The notes below the pieces were generated by a model that saw only the letters and a list, made by a program, of their open reading frames with translations, made no database searches and was not told the DNA's origin. Positions 32,318 through 40,428 of a DNA stretch of 64,000 bases are shown here, one piece after another (position 1 is the stretch's first letter; every line of letters starts with the position of its first letter). This DNA is from Betaproteobacteria bacterium (lineage in GTDB: Bacteria; Pseudomonadota; Gammaproteobacteria; Burkholderiales; Methylophilaceae). A program made the position numbers and the translations under genes. The stretch is taken from the NCBI GenBank assembly GCA_016868195.1, contig VGHQ01000001.1, forward strand, positions 186,001-250,000. Direction: 5' to 3'.

Positions 32318-33190
32318 TTATAACCAATAAACAAATATAAATAACCCAAGCCAGACTACATCTACAAAATGCCAGTACCATGCCACTGCTTCAAAAGCAA
32401 AGTGATCACTTTTAGTAAAATGGCCTTTAATAGATCTAAATAATATAACTGCCAACATGACAGCGCCCATTGTTACATGAAATCCGTGAAATCCTGTCAG
32501 CATAAAAAATGTCGATCCATAAATACCTGAACTTAGCTTTAAACTTAATTCAGAATATGCATGGTGATATTCTCCCGCTTGAAAGTAAACAAATACAGCA
32601 CCCAATGCAACTGTAGCTGCAAGCCAAGCAGAAAGTTGCAGCCTTTGTCCTTTTTTTAAAGCCCAGTGGGCAAGAGTAACTGTCGCCCCACTTGTTAATA
32701 GAATTAATGTATTAAGTGCAGGAACCCCAAATGCTGGGATAGTTTCTTTATGTTGAGTAAAATTAGCAGGGTTGGGCATTACAGCCATGGGCCAGGAAGC
32801 TTTGAAAGCAGGCCACAAAAATTCATGGGTTACAACACCATGACCCTCCCCCCCAAGCCATGGCACTGATAAAACTCTAGCATAAAAAAGAGCGCCAAAA
32901 AAAGCGGCAAAAAACATTACTTCAGACAAGATAAACCAGCCCATACCCATTCTGAAACTCACATCAACTTGTTTGTTATAGTAACCAGCTAAGCTTTCAC
33001 TTATAACATTTGAAAACCAACCAAAGAACATGTAAATGATTCCAAGAATCCCTAGTAGTAAAACATATTTACCGTTGGGTGATTGATTAAGCATCATTGC
33101 ACCACCAATAAAAGAGGTGAATAGAACTAGGGAGGCTACTATCGGCCATTTACTTAATTCAGGAACAAAATAAATATCTTTGCTTGCCAT
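32318..33190 (-). CDS. coxC: Cytochrome c oxidase subunit III
   Basis: Seven-helix subunit III of the aa3 oxidase. WPIVASLVLF near the start, RMGMGWFILSEVMFFAAFFGALFY, FFMLTGFHGFHVTMGA and the final AVAWYWHFVDVVWLGLF are conserved. Length is 290 aa. An AGGAAT site precedes the ATG. It ends the structural coxB-coxA-cox11-coxC series and is followed by a terminator. Confidence 0.95.
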   Translation of the reverse strand: MASKDIYFVPELSKWPIVASLVLFTSFIGGAMMLNQSPNGKYVLLLGILGIIYMFFGWFSNVISESLAGYYNKQVDVSFRMGMGWFILSEVMFFAAFFGALFYARVLSVPWLGGEGHGVVTHEFLWPAFKASWPMAVMPNPANFTQHKETIPAFGVPALNTLILLTSGATVTLAHWALKKGQRLQLSAWLAATVALGAVFVYFQAGEYHHAYSELSLKLSSGIYGSTFFMLTGFHGFHVTMGAVMLAVILFRSIKGHFTKSDHFAFEAVAWYWHFVDVVWLGLFIFVYWL

Positions 33191-33232
33191 ATGATTCCTC
33201 GTTAACGATCAATAATTAATTAATACTTCTTA

Positions 33233-33778
33233 CTAACTTATTTTTTTATTATCTTTCACAGCTTTAAAAAAAGTATATGAAAGAGTGAGTGATTCAACAC
33301 CTTTGGGTAAATCTCTATCCAATTCGAAGCGAACTGTAAGTTTTTTTTGCTCGCCTGGTTTTAAAACTTGATTTCTGAAACAAAAACATTCGGACTTTTT
33401 TAAATATAAGGAAGCAATTTGCGGAGAAACGCTTGGTATGGCCTGACCCACAATTTCTTCATTAATCATATTTTCTACAGTATAAGTGACTGAATAAAAT
33501 TTACCTGGATTAACTTTTAAAAACTTTTGATCAGCTTTTAATTTCCAAGCTAGATTACCATTTATATTTGAATCAAAGTGAATAGTCACAAGCCTTTGAT
33601 TATCAGTAATTAACTGTTTTGCTTCCTCATTGTAAATACGACCAGTTTTACCATTTAGGCCAGTAACCTCACAAAAGACGTCATAAAGAGGCACAAGGGC
33701 ATAACCAAAGCCAAACATTATTAGGGTAAACAAAGATAAAAGAACAGAAGTTCGTTTAATACTTCGCACTTTAATCAT
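33233..33778 (-). CDS. Cytochrome c oxidase assembly protein CtaG/Cox11
   Basis: Copper chaperone for the CuB centre of subunit I. One N-terminal membrane helix (about 10-30; FGYALVPLYDVFCEVTG) precedes an immunoglobulin-like domain with the copper motif CFCF (ECFCFRNQVLKPGE). Length is 181 aa. Its ATG overlaps the stop of the 41-residue protein upstream by 4 nt (ATGA), indicating coupled translation. Confidence 0.93.
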   Translation of the reverse strand: MIKVRSIKRTSVLLSLFTLIMFGFGYALVPLYDVFCEVTGLNGKTGRIYNEEAKQLITDNQRLVTIHFDSNINGNLAWKLKADQKFLKVNPGKFYSVTYTVENMINEEIVGQAIPSVSPQIASLYLKKSECFCFRNQVLKPGEQKKLTVRFELDRDLPKGVESLTLSYTFFKAVKDNKKIS

Positions 33779-33900
33779 TTAATATTGCTTAAAATAAATC
33801 CCACATAAAAAGAGATCGCAATAAAACCAAGTAGTATCGCTAAACGCTGATTTCTTTTTTTTAATTCTGAATCACTGTCATCAAATTTCTTTTTTGACAT
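33775..33900 (-). CDS. Cytochrome oxidase small assembly protein, 41 aa
   Basis: This gene is too short for the ORF track. It encodes a charged N-terminus (MSKKKFDDSDSELKKRNQR) and one transmembrane helix (LAILLGFIAISFYVGFIL), ending in SNIK. Its ATG overlaps the coxA stop in TGATG and its TGA overlaps the cox11 ATG, so all three are coupled. The size, topology and place match the small assembly protein annotated between coxA and cox11 in betaproteobacteria. Its biochemical role is not established. Confidence 0.83.
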   Translation of the reverse strand: MSKKKFDDSDSELKKRNQRLAILLGFIAISFYVGFILSNIK

Positions 33901-35495
33901 CAATATTCCATTAATGCTTTAGTGACTTTGGGTGGTTTACTAAATGAATGATAAGGAGGTGGAGAACTAAGAGTCCACTCTAAACCTCTTGCACCGTCCC
34001 ATACTTGACCCGTCGCTTTTTTTCCACCTAAAACACATTTAACAACGATATACACAAATAAAAGTTGCGAAATTCCATAAGCAAAACCGCCAAGACTTGA
34101 AATCATATTAAAGTCCGCAAACTGAACACTATAGTCAGGTATTCTCCTTGGCATTCCGGCTAAACCTAAGAAATGCTGGGGGAAGAAGAGCACATTTGCA
34201 GAAATTGCAGAAGCCCAAAAATGTATTTTACCTAACTTTTCATCATACATATTGCCAGTCCACTTGGGGAGCCAGTAATATGCCGACGCCATGAGAGCAA
34301 ATATTGCGCCAGTTAATAAGACATAATGGAAGTGAGCTACAACAAAATAGGTATCATGATATTGGAAGTCGACTGGGGTAATGCCTAGCATCAGACCTGA
34401 AAATCCTCCAATAGTAAATAAAACAACAAATGCTAAAGCAAAAAGCATAGGTGCCTCAAAGGTCATAGCACCTTTCCACATTGTCGCGATCCAGTTAAAG
34501 ACTTTCACGCCAGTGGGAACAGCTATTAACATGGTGGCATACATGAAAAATAATTCGCCATTGATAGGAAGTCCGACTGTAAACATGTGATGAGCCCAGA
34601 CAAAGAAAGAAAGTATAGCAATTGAGGCTGTTGCATATACCATAGATGCATACCCAAAAAGTGGTTTTCGAGCAAAAGTCGGTATGATCTGAGAAATTAT
34701 TCCAAATGCAGGAAGAGCAAGAATATATACCTCAGGGTGTCCAAAGAACCAGAAAATATGTTGAAATAAAACCGGATCACCACCTCCGGCAGCGCTAAAG
34801 AAGCTTGTACCAAAATATTTATCAGTTAATAACATTGTCACGGCACCAGCTAAAACTGGCAATGAAGCAATAAGCAAAAAGGCTGTTATAACCCATGTCC
34901 ATACAAATAAGGGCATTCTCATGAGAGTCATACCCGGCGCCCTCATATTAAATACGGTAGCAATAATATTAATAGCTCCCATAATTGATGATATACCTAA
35001 AAAGTGGACTGCAAAGATTAGAAATGGAAAAGCTTTTCCAGTTTGTAACACAAGAGGTGGGTACATTGTCCAACCTCCTGCAGGACCCCCTCCATCCATG
35101 AACAAAGTGCTTAAAAGAAGGGCGAATGCAAAAGGCATAATCCAAAAACTCATATTATTCATGCGAGGAAGCGCCATATCTGGGGCACCAATCATAATCG
35201 GAATCATCCAATTTGCAAGGCCGACTCCGGCAGGCATAACAGCCCCGAAAATCATGACTAGAGCATGCACAGTTACCATGGAATTATAAAACTGTGGATC
35301 TACAAACTGAAGTCCTGGTTGAAATAACTCGGCACGGATAATCATCGCCATTGAACCACCAATAAAGAACATGATCAGCGAAAAGACTAGGTACATTGTT
35401 CCTATGTCCTTGTGGTTCGTTGAAAACAACCAACGTTTAATACCTGTGGGCTTATGATCGTGATGATCGTGATTGGCGTGTGCTATTGTGCTCAT
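33900..35495 (-). CDS. coxA: Cytochrome c oxidase subunit I (aa3 type)
   Basis: Catalytic heme-copper subunit with 12 helices, 531 aa. FGHPEVYILALPAFG (CuB His and cross-linked Tyr), WAHHMFTVG, the K-channel region and HFHYVLLTGAIFA with the heme ligands are all present, so it is an A-type proton-pumping oxidase. The N-terminus is His-rich (HANHDHHDHK). It lies between coxB and the 41-residue assembly gene, all on the minus strand. Confidence 0.97.
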   Translation of the reverse strand: MSTIAHANHDHHDHKPTGIKRWLFSTNHKDIGTMYLVFSLIMFFIGGSMAMIIRAELFQPGLQFVDPQFYNSMVTVHALVMIFGAVMPAGVGLANWMIPIMIGAPDMALPRMNNMSFWIMPFAFALLLSTLFMDGGGPAGGWTMYPPLVLQTGKAFPFLIFAVHFLGISSIMGAINIIATVFNMRAPGMTLMRMPLFVWTWVITAFLLIASLPVLAGAVTMLLTDKYFGTSFFSAAGGGDPVLFQHIFWFFGHPEVYILALPAFGIISQIIPTFARKPLFGYASMVYATASIAILSFFVWAHHMFTVGLPINGELFFMYATMLIAVPTGVKVFNWIATMWKGAMTFEAPMLFALAFVVLFTIGGFSGLMLGITPVDFQYHDTYFVVAHFHYVLLTGAIFALMASAYYWLPKWTGNMYDEKLGKIHFWASAISANVLFFPQHFLGLAGMPRRIPDYSVQFADFNMISSLGGFAYGISQLLFVYIVVKCVLGGKKATGQVWDGARGLEWTLSSPPPYHSFSKPPKVTKALMEY

Positions 35496-35527
35496 TCTTA
35501 AGGTCTTTCTATATTAAAAAGTTAAAA

Positions 35528-36688
35528 TTATTTCTTTCTGCTAGCTAATACATCTTTAGGCTGAATAATATCGCCTGTTTTATTACCCCAATTATTTCTT
35601 GTGAAAGTAATGACTGAAGCAATATCAGTATCCGATAGTTGCTCACCAAAAGCTGGCATAATTCCCTTGCCATAGATAACTTGATGAATATGAGCTGGTA
35701 TATTTTCCTTTAGGTTTGCAAGTGGGCTGCCATCAATTGCTGGGAAGACCCCCTTAATACCTTGCCCATTTGCTTGGTGACAAGCTTGACAATTTGCTTT
35801 AAAAACCGCTGCGCCTTTAGATTTTAAGTCATCCATTGACAGTACTTTATCTCCACTATCTTGTTTAGAATTCAAAGCAACTTTTGTTTCTTGAACCCAA
35901 GCTGTATATTCCTTCTCAGGAACAGCTTTAACTACAATAGGCATATATCCATGCCCCTTCCCACAAATTTCAGCGCATTGTCCGCGATAAACACCCTCTT
36001 TGTTTATTACTGTCCAGTTATCATTAATAAAACCTGGAATTGCATCTCTTTTCCAACCTAAATCAGGAACCCACCAAGCATGTATCACGTCGCTCGCGGT
36101 GGTCATAATTCTAATTTTTTTACCGACAGGAAGAACGAGAGCTGTATCAGTGTTACGTAGATAATTATCAGCGGTCTTTGGATCAATACCCGAATTTTTT
36201 TGGCTCGCATCCACACTATCAGCTGCCAAATTACTATAAATAGTGATGTCCTCGTCTATGTAGTCATATTTCCATTTCCACTGATACCCAGTTGCTTTAA
36301 TCGTGATTTCAGATTTTGAGGTATCATCCATCCGTGCAAGTAATTTAGTTGCTGGAATTGCCAATGCAACAATGATTGCAAAAGGTATGAGAGTCCAAAT
36401 TATTTCAACGGTTGTACTGTGGGAAAATTTTGCTGGTTTGACGCCTTTAGACTTTCGATGTTGAAATATAGACCAAAACATCACACTAAAAACTAAAATG
36501 CCAATAATAGTAACTACATATAAAGAAGTCATATGCATGTTATAAACATCTTGACTTATAGGAGTAACACCTTGAGTCATATTTAAACCCCAAGCAGCGA
36601 GTGCTAGGTTGGAGCTTAAGAGAAATAGTGACGCGAAAACAACTGAGAATTTAGTTAAAAATCTAATCATACTTTTTTTCAAAAACAT
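35528..36688 (-). CDS. coxB: Cytochrome c oxidase subunit II fused to cytochrome c
   Basis: Signal peptide, two membrane helices, then the CuA domain with H...CAEICGKGHGYMPI giving the binuclear copper ligands. A C-terminal cytochrome c domain with CQACH and an axial Met follows, the caa3-style fusion; 386 aa. AAGGGA lies 6 nt before the ATG. It heads the coxB-coxA-small-cox11-coxC operon. Confidence 0.95.
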   Translation of the reverse strand: MFLKKSMIRFLTKFSVVFASLFLLSSNLALAAWGLNMTQGVTPISQDVYNMHMTSLYVVTIIGILVFSVMFWSIFQHRKSKGVKPAKFSHSTTVEIIWTLIPFAIIVALAIPATKLLARMDDTSKSEITIKATGYQWKWKYDYIDEDITIYSNLAADSVDASQKNSGIDPKTADNYLRNTDTALVLPVGKKIRIMTTASDVIHAWWVPDLGWKRDAIPGFINDNWTVINKEGVYRGQCAEICGKGHGYMPIVVKAVPEKEYTAWVQETKVALNSKQDSGDKVLSMDDLKSKGAAVFKANCQACHQANGQGIKGVFPAIDGSPLANLKENIPAHIHQVIYGKGIMPAFGEQLSDTDIASVITFTRNNWGNKTGDIIQPKDVLASRKK

Positions 36689-36746
36689 CTGTATCCCTTT
36701 ACAATTAAAGTTATGTGTTTTAAGGTCGCTGAAAATTTGTTAAAGC

Positions 36747-36775
36747 ATGTTATCAGTAGCATTTTTTAAAATCAA
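36747..36775 (-). promoter_or_regulatory. Likely sigma70 promoter for the cox operon
   Basis: On the minus strand TTGATT (36770-36775) and TAACAT (36747-36752) are separated by 17 nt, about 60 nt upstream of coxB. Both hexamers keep the most conserved bases. No other good candidate is visible in this gap. Confidence 0.45.
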
Positions 36776-36790
36776 TACGAAACATTATAT

Positions 36791-37249
36791 TTATGAAATT
36801 TTTTTAAACAATTCTAAACGTTCACTTTCACATAAAAAATCTCCAATATGGGTATTTTTTCCTCTAGAACTAATTACAATAAAACTAGGCCGATTAAAGT
36901 ATGTTGTAACAAGTCTAAATTTACTCCAGTCCCGATTAAACTCTTCATTAAAGATTTTTTTTCCTTTAACGGTTTTAATTTCAATTAAGCGGGCACTAAT
37001 TTTGATAACCTGATAAAACCTACTTTTAAGACAAGTAAGGTATAAGGCATATCCCAGCAAGAAAATCTCAATACCATAAAAAGGAATCGCTAGGTATAAT
37101 CCCAGATACCAAAGTATTGAGCTAATTACGAGGATAAAAATAAAGAAAAAAAAGTAAATTTTTTTTATTATTCTCCACGGCATAGAGGGATTTGGGCGAA
37201 GAACAAATTCGCTTAAAGTACCTTTTCTCAACTTTTTAACCTGGATCAT
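36791..37249 (-). CDS. DUF2244 family membrane protein
   Basis: A 152-residue protein with two adjacent helices (about 27-72) and a C-terminal cytoplasmic domain ending FLCESERLELFKKI, typical of DUF2244 proteins, which often lie beside cytochrome oxidase operons in proteobacteria. SEFVLRPNPSMPWRI at the N-terminus is characteristic. Its role is unknown. It is downstream of tRNA-Leu on the same strand and about 100 bp before coxB. Confidence 0.8.
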   Translation of the reverse strand: MIQVKKLRKGTLSEFVLRPNPSMPWRIIKKIYFFFFIFILVISSILWYLGLYLAIPFYGIEIFLLGYALYLTCLKSRFYQVIKISARLIEIKTVKGKKIFNEEFNRDWSKFRLVTTYFNRPSFIVISSRGKNTHIGDFLCESERLELFKKIS

Positions 37250-37301
37250 ACTTTTACTAGACGTAATTTTAAGAAAAAAATTCCAATAATTTCAATATTT
37301 A

Positions 37302-37388
37302 TGGTGCCGGGAGCGAGAATCGAACTCGCACGCTATTGCTAGCGCGGGATTTTGAGTCCCGTGCGTCTACCAATTCCGCCATCCCGGC
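37302..37388 (-). tRNA. tRNA-Leu (anticodon CAA)
   Basis: The minus strand folds as a class II tRNA of 87 nt. The acceptor stem GCCGGGA pairs with TCCCGGC, followed by encoded ACCA. The anticodon arm CGGGA-CTCAAAA-TCCCG gives anticodon CAA for UUG. A long variable arm GCGCTAGCAATAGCGT and the TTCGATTC T-loop confirm leucine. It is a lone tRNA between DUF2970 and DUF2244 genes. Confidence 0.96.
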
Positions 37389-37410
37389 TTATTGAAGGCT
37401 ACACACTAAA

Positions 37411-37416
37411 ATTATA
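37411..37416 (-). promoter_or_regulatory. Probable -10 element of the tRNA-Leu gene
   Basis: A perfect TATAAT on the minus strand lies 22 nt before the mature tRNA 5' end. The matching -35 (TTATCT at 17 nt) is weak, so only the -10 is called. Confidence 0.4.
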
Positions 37417-37485
37417 GCCAATATCAGCTCAATAGATAAGTTAAGTATATTAAAATTGTCAAAAATTTAAACTTAATAAAAGACT

Positions 37486-37677
37486 ATGTTAAAGGTCATT
37501 ACCAGTATCATCTCAGCTTTTTTTGGCATACAAAGTAATAGAAAATTATCCCAGGATAATACTTTTATTGAAAAACATGGAATCAAATATTTTTTAATAA
37601 CAGGGTTTTTATTGGCTATTCTTCTACTTTTAATACTTGCAATCTTGGTAAATTTTATTTTAAGTCATATTAAATGA
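37486..37677 (+). CDS. DUF2970 family membrane protein
   Basis: A 63-residue protein with one strong C-terminal helix (about 36-60) and an N-terminal segment VITSIISAFFGIQSNRKLSQD, matching the DUF2970 pattern (an SFFG-like motif, then a hydrophobic helix). These small inner-membrane proteins are frequent near cox genes in beta- and gammaproteobacteria. No function is known. queA follows 58 nt later. Confidence 0.72.
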   Translation: MLKVITSIISAFFGIQSNRKLSQDNTFIEKHGIKYFLITGFLLAILLLLILAILVNFILSHIK

Positions 37678-37735
37678 CTACAAAATTTCGATTAATTAAA
37701 GTTATTATTTAAAATTTTAAGATCAAAAAAACAAT

Positions 37736-38761
37736 ATGCGACTTGATGAATTTGATTTTGATCTTCCCCCGCATCTCATTGCTCAAGTCCCTCTTCAAAA
37801 AAGAGATGCAAGTCGACTCCTTGTTTTGAATAAAAATACAAAGTCATTTAGTGATAAAAAATTTACCGAATTTATTGATCTTATAAATAGCAATGATCTA
37901 CTAATTTTCAATGATACACGAGTAATTAAAGCTCGATTATTTGGGAAAAAAATAACGGGTGGAAAAGTTGAAATCATGATTGAGCGTATCTTGAATAAAC
38001 ACCATGCATTAGCACACATAAAAACATCAAAAAAAATATTAAATAACGCCATATTTGAAATTAATAAAGATGTCTCTGTGAAGGTTTTAAGGAAAGAAAA
38101 TAATCTGTTCTATATTGAATTTATTTCAAATGTATCAATTCACGATATCCTTGAAAAATATGGACACATCCCCCTACCATCCTACATAGAAAGAAATCCA
38201 GACAAATCAGATGAAAATAGATATCAAACCATTTATGCAAAGGAGTCGGGTGCCGTTGCAGCGCCGACAGCTGGACTCCACTTTACGGATAAAATCTTCC
38301 AAGCTTTAAATGATAAGAAAATTAAATATACTTTTCTAACGCTGCATGTTGGCGCTGGAACTTTTCAACCTGTCAGAGAAAATGATATCAATAAGCATCA
38401 AATGCATAGCGAATCTTTTAATGTCCCTACTAAAACTATTCAAATGATTCATAAAGCTAAGTCAGAGAATGGTAGGATTATTGCAATCGGTACCACTGTT
38501 TTAAGAGCGCTTGAAAGTAAATTTTCTGAGGAAAGTATCCAGCCTGGATTTAAAGAAACTGCAATATTTATCAAACCAGGTTATCAGTTTAAAGTTGTTG
38601 ATGGATTACTCACAAATTTTCATCTACCTAAAAGCACTTTATTCATTCTGGTATGTGCGTTTAGCGGAAGTGATATCATGAAAAAACTATACCAGCACGC
38701 TATTAAGAATGAATATCGCTTCTATAGCTATGGCGATGCTACGTTTATTGAGCGGTCTTAA
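37736..38761 (+). CDS. queA: S-adenosylmethionine:tRNA ribosyltransferase-isomerase
   Basis: QueA makes epoxyqueuosine in the wobble position of GUN-anticodon tRNAs. DFDLPPHLIAQVP at the N-terminus, GAVAAPTAGLHFT near 170 and the C-terminal NFHLPKSTLFILVCAFSG and YRFYSYGDA are intact; 341 aa. It is intact to the stop. The ORF-track entry for the next gene extends back into queA, but that extension is not used here. Confidence 0.95.
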   Translation: MRLDEFDFDLPPHLIAQVPLQKRDASRLLVLNKNTKSFSDKKFTEFIDLINSNDLLIFNDTRVIKARLFGKKITGGKVEIMIERILNKHHALAHIKTSKKILNNAIFEINKDVSVKVLRKENNLFYIEFISNVSIHDILEKYGHIPLPSYIERNPDKSDENRYQTIYAKESGAVAAPTAGLHFTDKIFQALNDKKIKYTFLTLHVGAGTFQPVRENDINKHQMHSESFNVPTKTIQMIHKAKSENGRIIAIGTTVLRALESKFSEESIQPGFKETAIFIKPGYQFKVVDGLLTNFHLPKSTLFILVCAFSGSDIMKKLYQHAIKNEYRFYSYGDATFIERS

Positions 38762-38792
38762 ATTAAAAACCAACCTTATTAAAGTTAAATTT

Positions 38793-39662
38793 ATGAAAAT
38801 TATTATTGCATTAAGTTTTTTAATATTAAATTATTCCATTTTTGCGGAAGTGCTTCCTGAAGCACAATCCGAAATTAAAATTACACTTGCTAAAAAACCT
38901 ACGACACGTCCCATGACCGTAGCTTTCATTCCGGGACAAAAAAAATATTACATCGCCGATGGTGGTTTAGCGCCTCTGGGCTCAGAAACTGAAGCGCCTA
39001 TTTCCAAATCACTTATTCATACCTATGACCAATCTGGAAAATACTTGTCTTCAACACAGGCGGGATTCGATAATCGCTCAATTTTTTATAATGAACTAAC
39101 TTATCAACTAACAACCATTACTTACAACGTTTCCAGTGAAGCTGGTTTTGCTCCTAATACGGGTATATTTTCTTTAGACCTTGATGCTCAAGGCAATTTA
39201 AAGGGCACATCAAAAGAAGTGTCTAACTTCAATCCTGCCTTTGGCGACTCAGCTACAATGCCTTCATTTGACTCAAAAACGAATCGTTACTTTGCTAAAC
39301 AAAAAAGAAGTGACAAGGTCATCATTATTGACGCGAGTGAGGGTAACAAATTGGGAGAAATTTATTTAGATCTCAAGTCAGCGAACGTCGCATTTGATGA
39401 TTTGAGTGATAATTTTATTGCTTCAACGGGTATTGATGGAGAAGAATTGGCCATTCTTGATGTCGACCATAAAGCGATATTAATCTTTAATACCAAGGGG
39501 GGGTATGTTGGCAAATCTGCTTTACCAAAAGATATAAAATTAAGAGCGCAAAATCATTACAACGGCCTTGGCTATACAAATAATTTATTCTTTATATATA
39601 ACGAATCTGAGGGTGAATTCGGAACCTATTACGGATTTAAAATTTCTAGAAAGTCCAAATAA
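38793..39662 (+). CDS. Exported protein of unknown function, propeller-like repeats
   Basis: With the start moved to Met29 of the ORF-track entry, the protein is 289 aa with a clean signal peptide (MKIIIALSFL to IFAEV). The mature part has repeated strand-rich segments of the NHL/propeller kind (KVIIIDASEGNKLGEI, ELAILDVDHKAILIF) without catalytic motifs. I do not recognise the family. The gene lies 31 nt after queA and ends at a perfect terminator, so it could be cotranscribed with queA. Confidence 0.7.
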   Translation: MKIIIALSFLILNYSIFAEVLPEAQSEIKITLAKKPTTRPMTVAFIPGQKKYYIADGGLAPLGSETEAPISKSLIHTYDQSGKYLSSTQAGFDNRSIFYNELTYQLTTITYNVSSEAGFAPNTGIFSLDLDAQGNLKGTSKEVSNFNPAFGDSATMPSFDSKTNRYFAKQKRSDKVIIIDASEGNKLGEIYLDLKSANVAFDDLSDNFIASTGIDGEELAILDVDHKAILIFNTKGGYVGKSALPKDIKLRAQNHYNGLGYTNNLFFIYNESEGEFGTYYGFKISRKSK

Positions 39663-39690
39663 AAAACGCACCCCTTGAGGTGCGTTTTTT
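39661..39690. terminator. Strong bidirectional intrinsic terminator
   Basis: AAAAAACGCACC (39661-39672) pairs with GGTGCGTTTTTT (39679-39690) around CCTTGA. It serves both the exported repeat protein (plus), whose TAA it overlaps, and the convergent DUF1097-like gene (minus). Confidence 0.92.
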
Positions 39691-39708
39691 AAGAGTCATG
39701 TAAAGTAA

Positions 39709-40200
39709 TTATTTAATTGCAACTGCAAGTCTTCCTGCTAAATTACCTGCAACTACGCCCAGGATACTTGAAACTAAAACAATAGCTACTGGATTAGATA
39801 AATTTATTGCAGCGATACTAGTTGTATTCGGTGATAATGTAAAAGCTGACGCAAAACCTAGAACATTTATTCCCACATTTGAAACTTGACTTACTCTGTC
39901 GGAGACCAATACAAGTATGAGCGCTGCTATACCAACGCCTACTGCAAGATTTGCACCTATTACGGGCAATTCAGCGTTTCCTAAATAAACAGCAACTGAT
40001 GCAATAAGTGCGCCAAATGTCATTCCGATAACTGTTTTTTGTAAAGCATCTGTTTTACCAGCAAGACTAGAACAAGCCCAAGCTATAAAACCGATAGGAA
40101 CGGTTGTGGTTACTACACCGCTTAACACACCACCACTGAGAAAAGTCCATATAAATGCTAAGACGCCAATGCTTATTGATACTGCTAATGATTTCGACAT
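39709..40200 (-). CDS. Small integral membrane protein, DUF1097-like
   Basis: A 163-residue protein with about five hydrophobic helices and glycine/alanine-rich composition (SGGVLSGVVTTTVPIGFIAWACSS; GVVAGNLAGRLAVAIK). The size and the SLAVSISIGVLAFIWTFLS opening resemble the DUF1097 family of inner-membrane proteins. I place the start at Met12 of the ORF-track entry, which has TAGGAG 6 nt upstream. Function unknown. It has its own terminator and an unusually long leader, so it is expressed alone. Confidence 0.65.
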   Translation of the reverse strand: MSKSLAVSISIGVLAFIWTFLSGGVLSGVVTTTVPIGFIAWACSSLAGKTDALQKTVIGMTFGALIASVAVYLGNAELPVIGANLAVGVGIAALILVLVSDRVSQVSNVGINVLGFASAFTLSPNTTSIAAINLSNPVAIVLVSSILGVVAGNLAGRLAVAIK

Positions 40201-40428
40201 AATATCTCCTAAGTTAGTTGACTTTATATACACATCAAAGAGCTATAGTACTTGAGCATTTAGTTATCAATTGGCCCTAGTCTTCCAGGTGATTGATCGC
40301 TAACTACTTGCCGAATATTAACCTTTTTTTTTAATAAATACATCCCTTAATTGTAATTATTTTGTAATAAATACCTGACAAAAATAACTCAATTAAATCA
40401 TGTAGTTAAAATAAAAAGGATAGAATAC
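40201..40428 (-). promoter_or_regulatory. Long upstream region of the DUF1097-like gene with inverted repeats
   Basis: This 228-bp gap is the longest in the window. On the minus strand TAGTTA(GCGA)TCAAT pairs with ATTGATAACTA (40261-40306), 11 bp with a 4-nt bulge. The same AGTTAG can instead pair with CTAACT beside the ribosome site TAGGAG (40208-40217). This looks like a possible switching leader, but no known riboswitch class is recognised and no clear promoter is seen. Confidence 0.35.

Noticed and set aside
34921-35289. 122-aa ORF antisense to coxA
   Set aside because: Opposite a highly conserved membrane subunit; hydrophobic codons read in reverse often stay open.
36689-37485. rRNA or further tRNA genes near the tRNA-Leu
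   Set aside because: No other cloverleaf or rRNA-like sequence is visible around it.
38709-38792. N-terminal extension of the exported protein into queA
   Set aside because: The extension reads queA out of frame and buries the signal peptide; the internal ATG gives a normal export signal.
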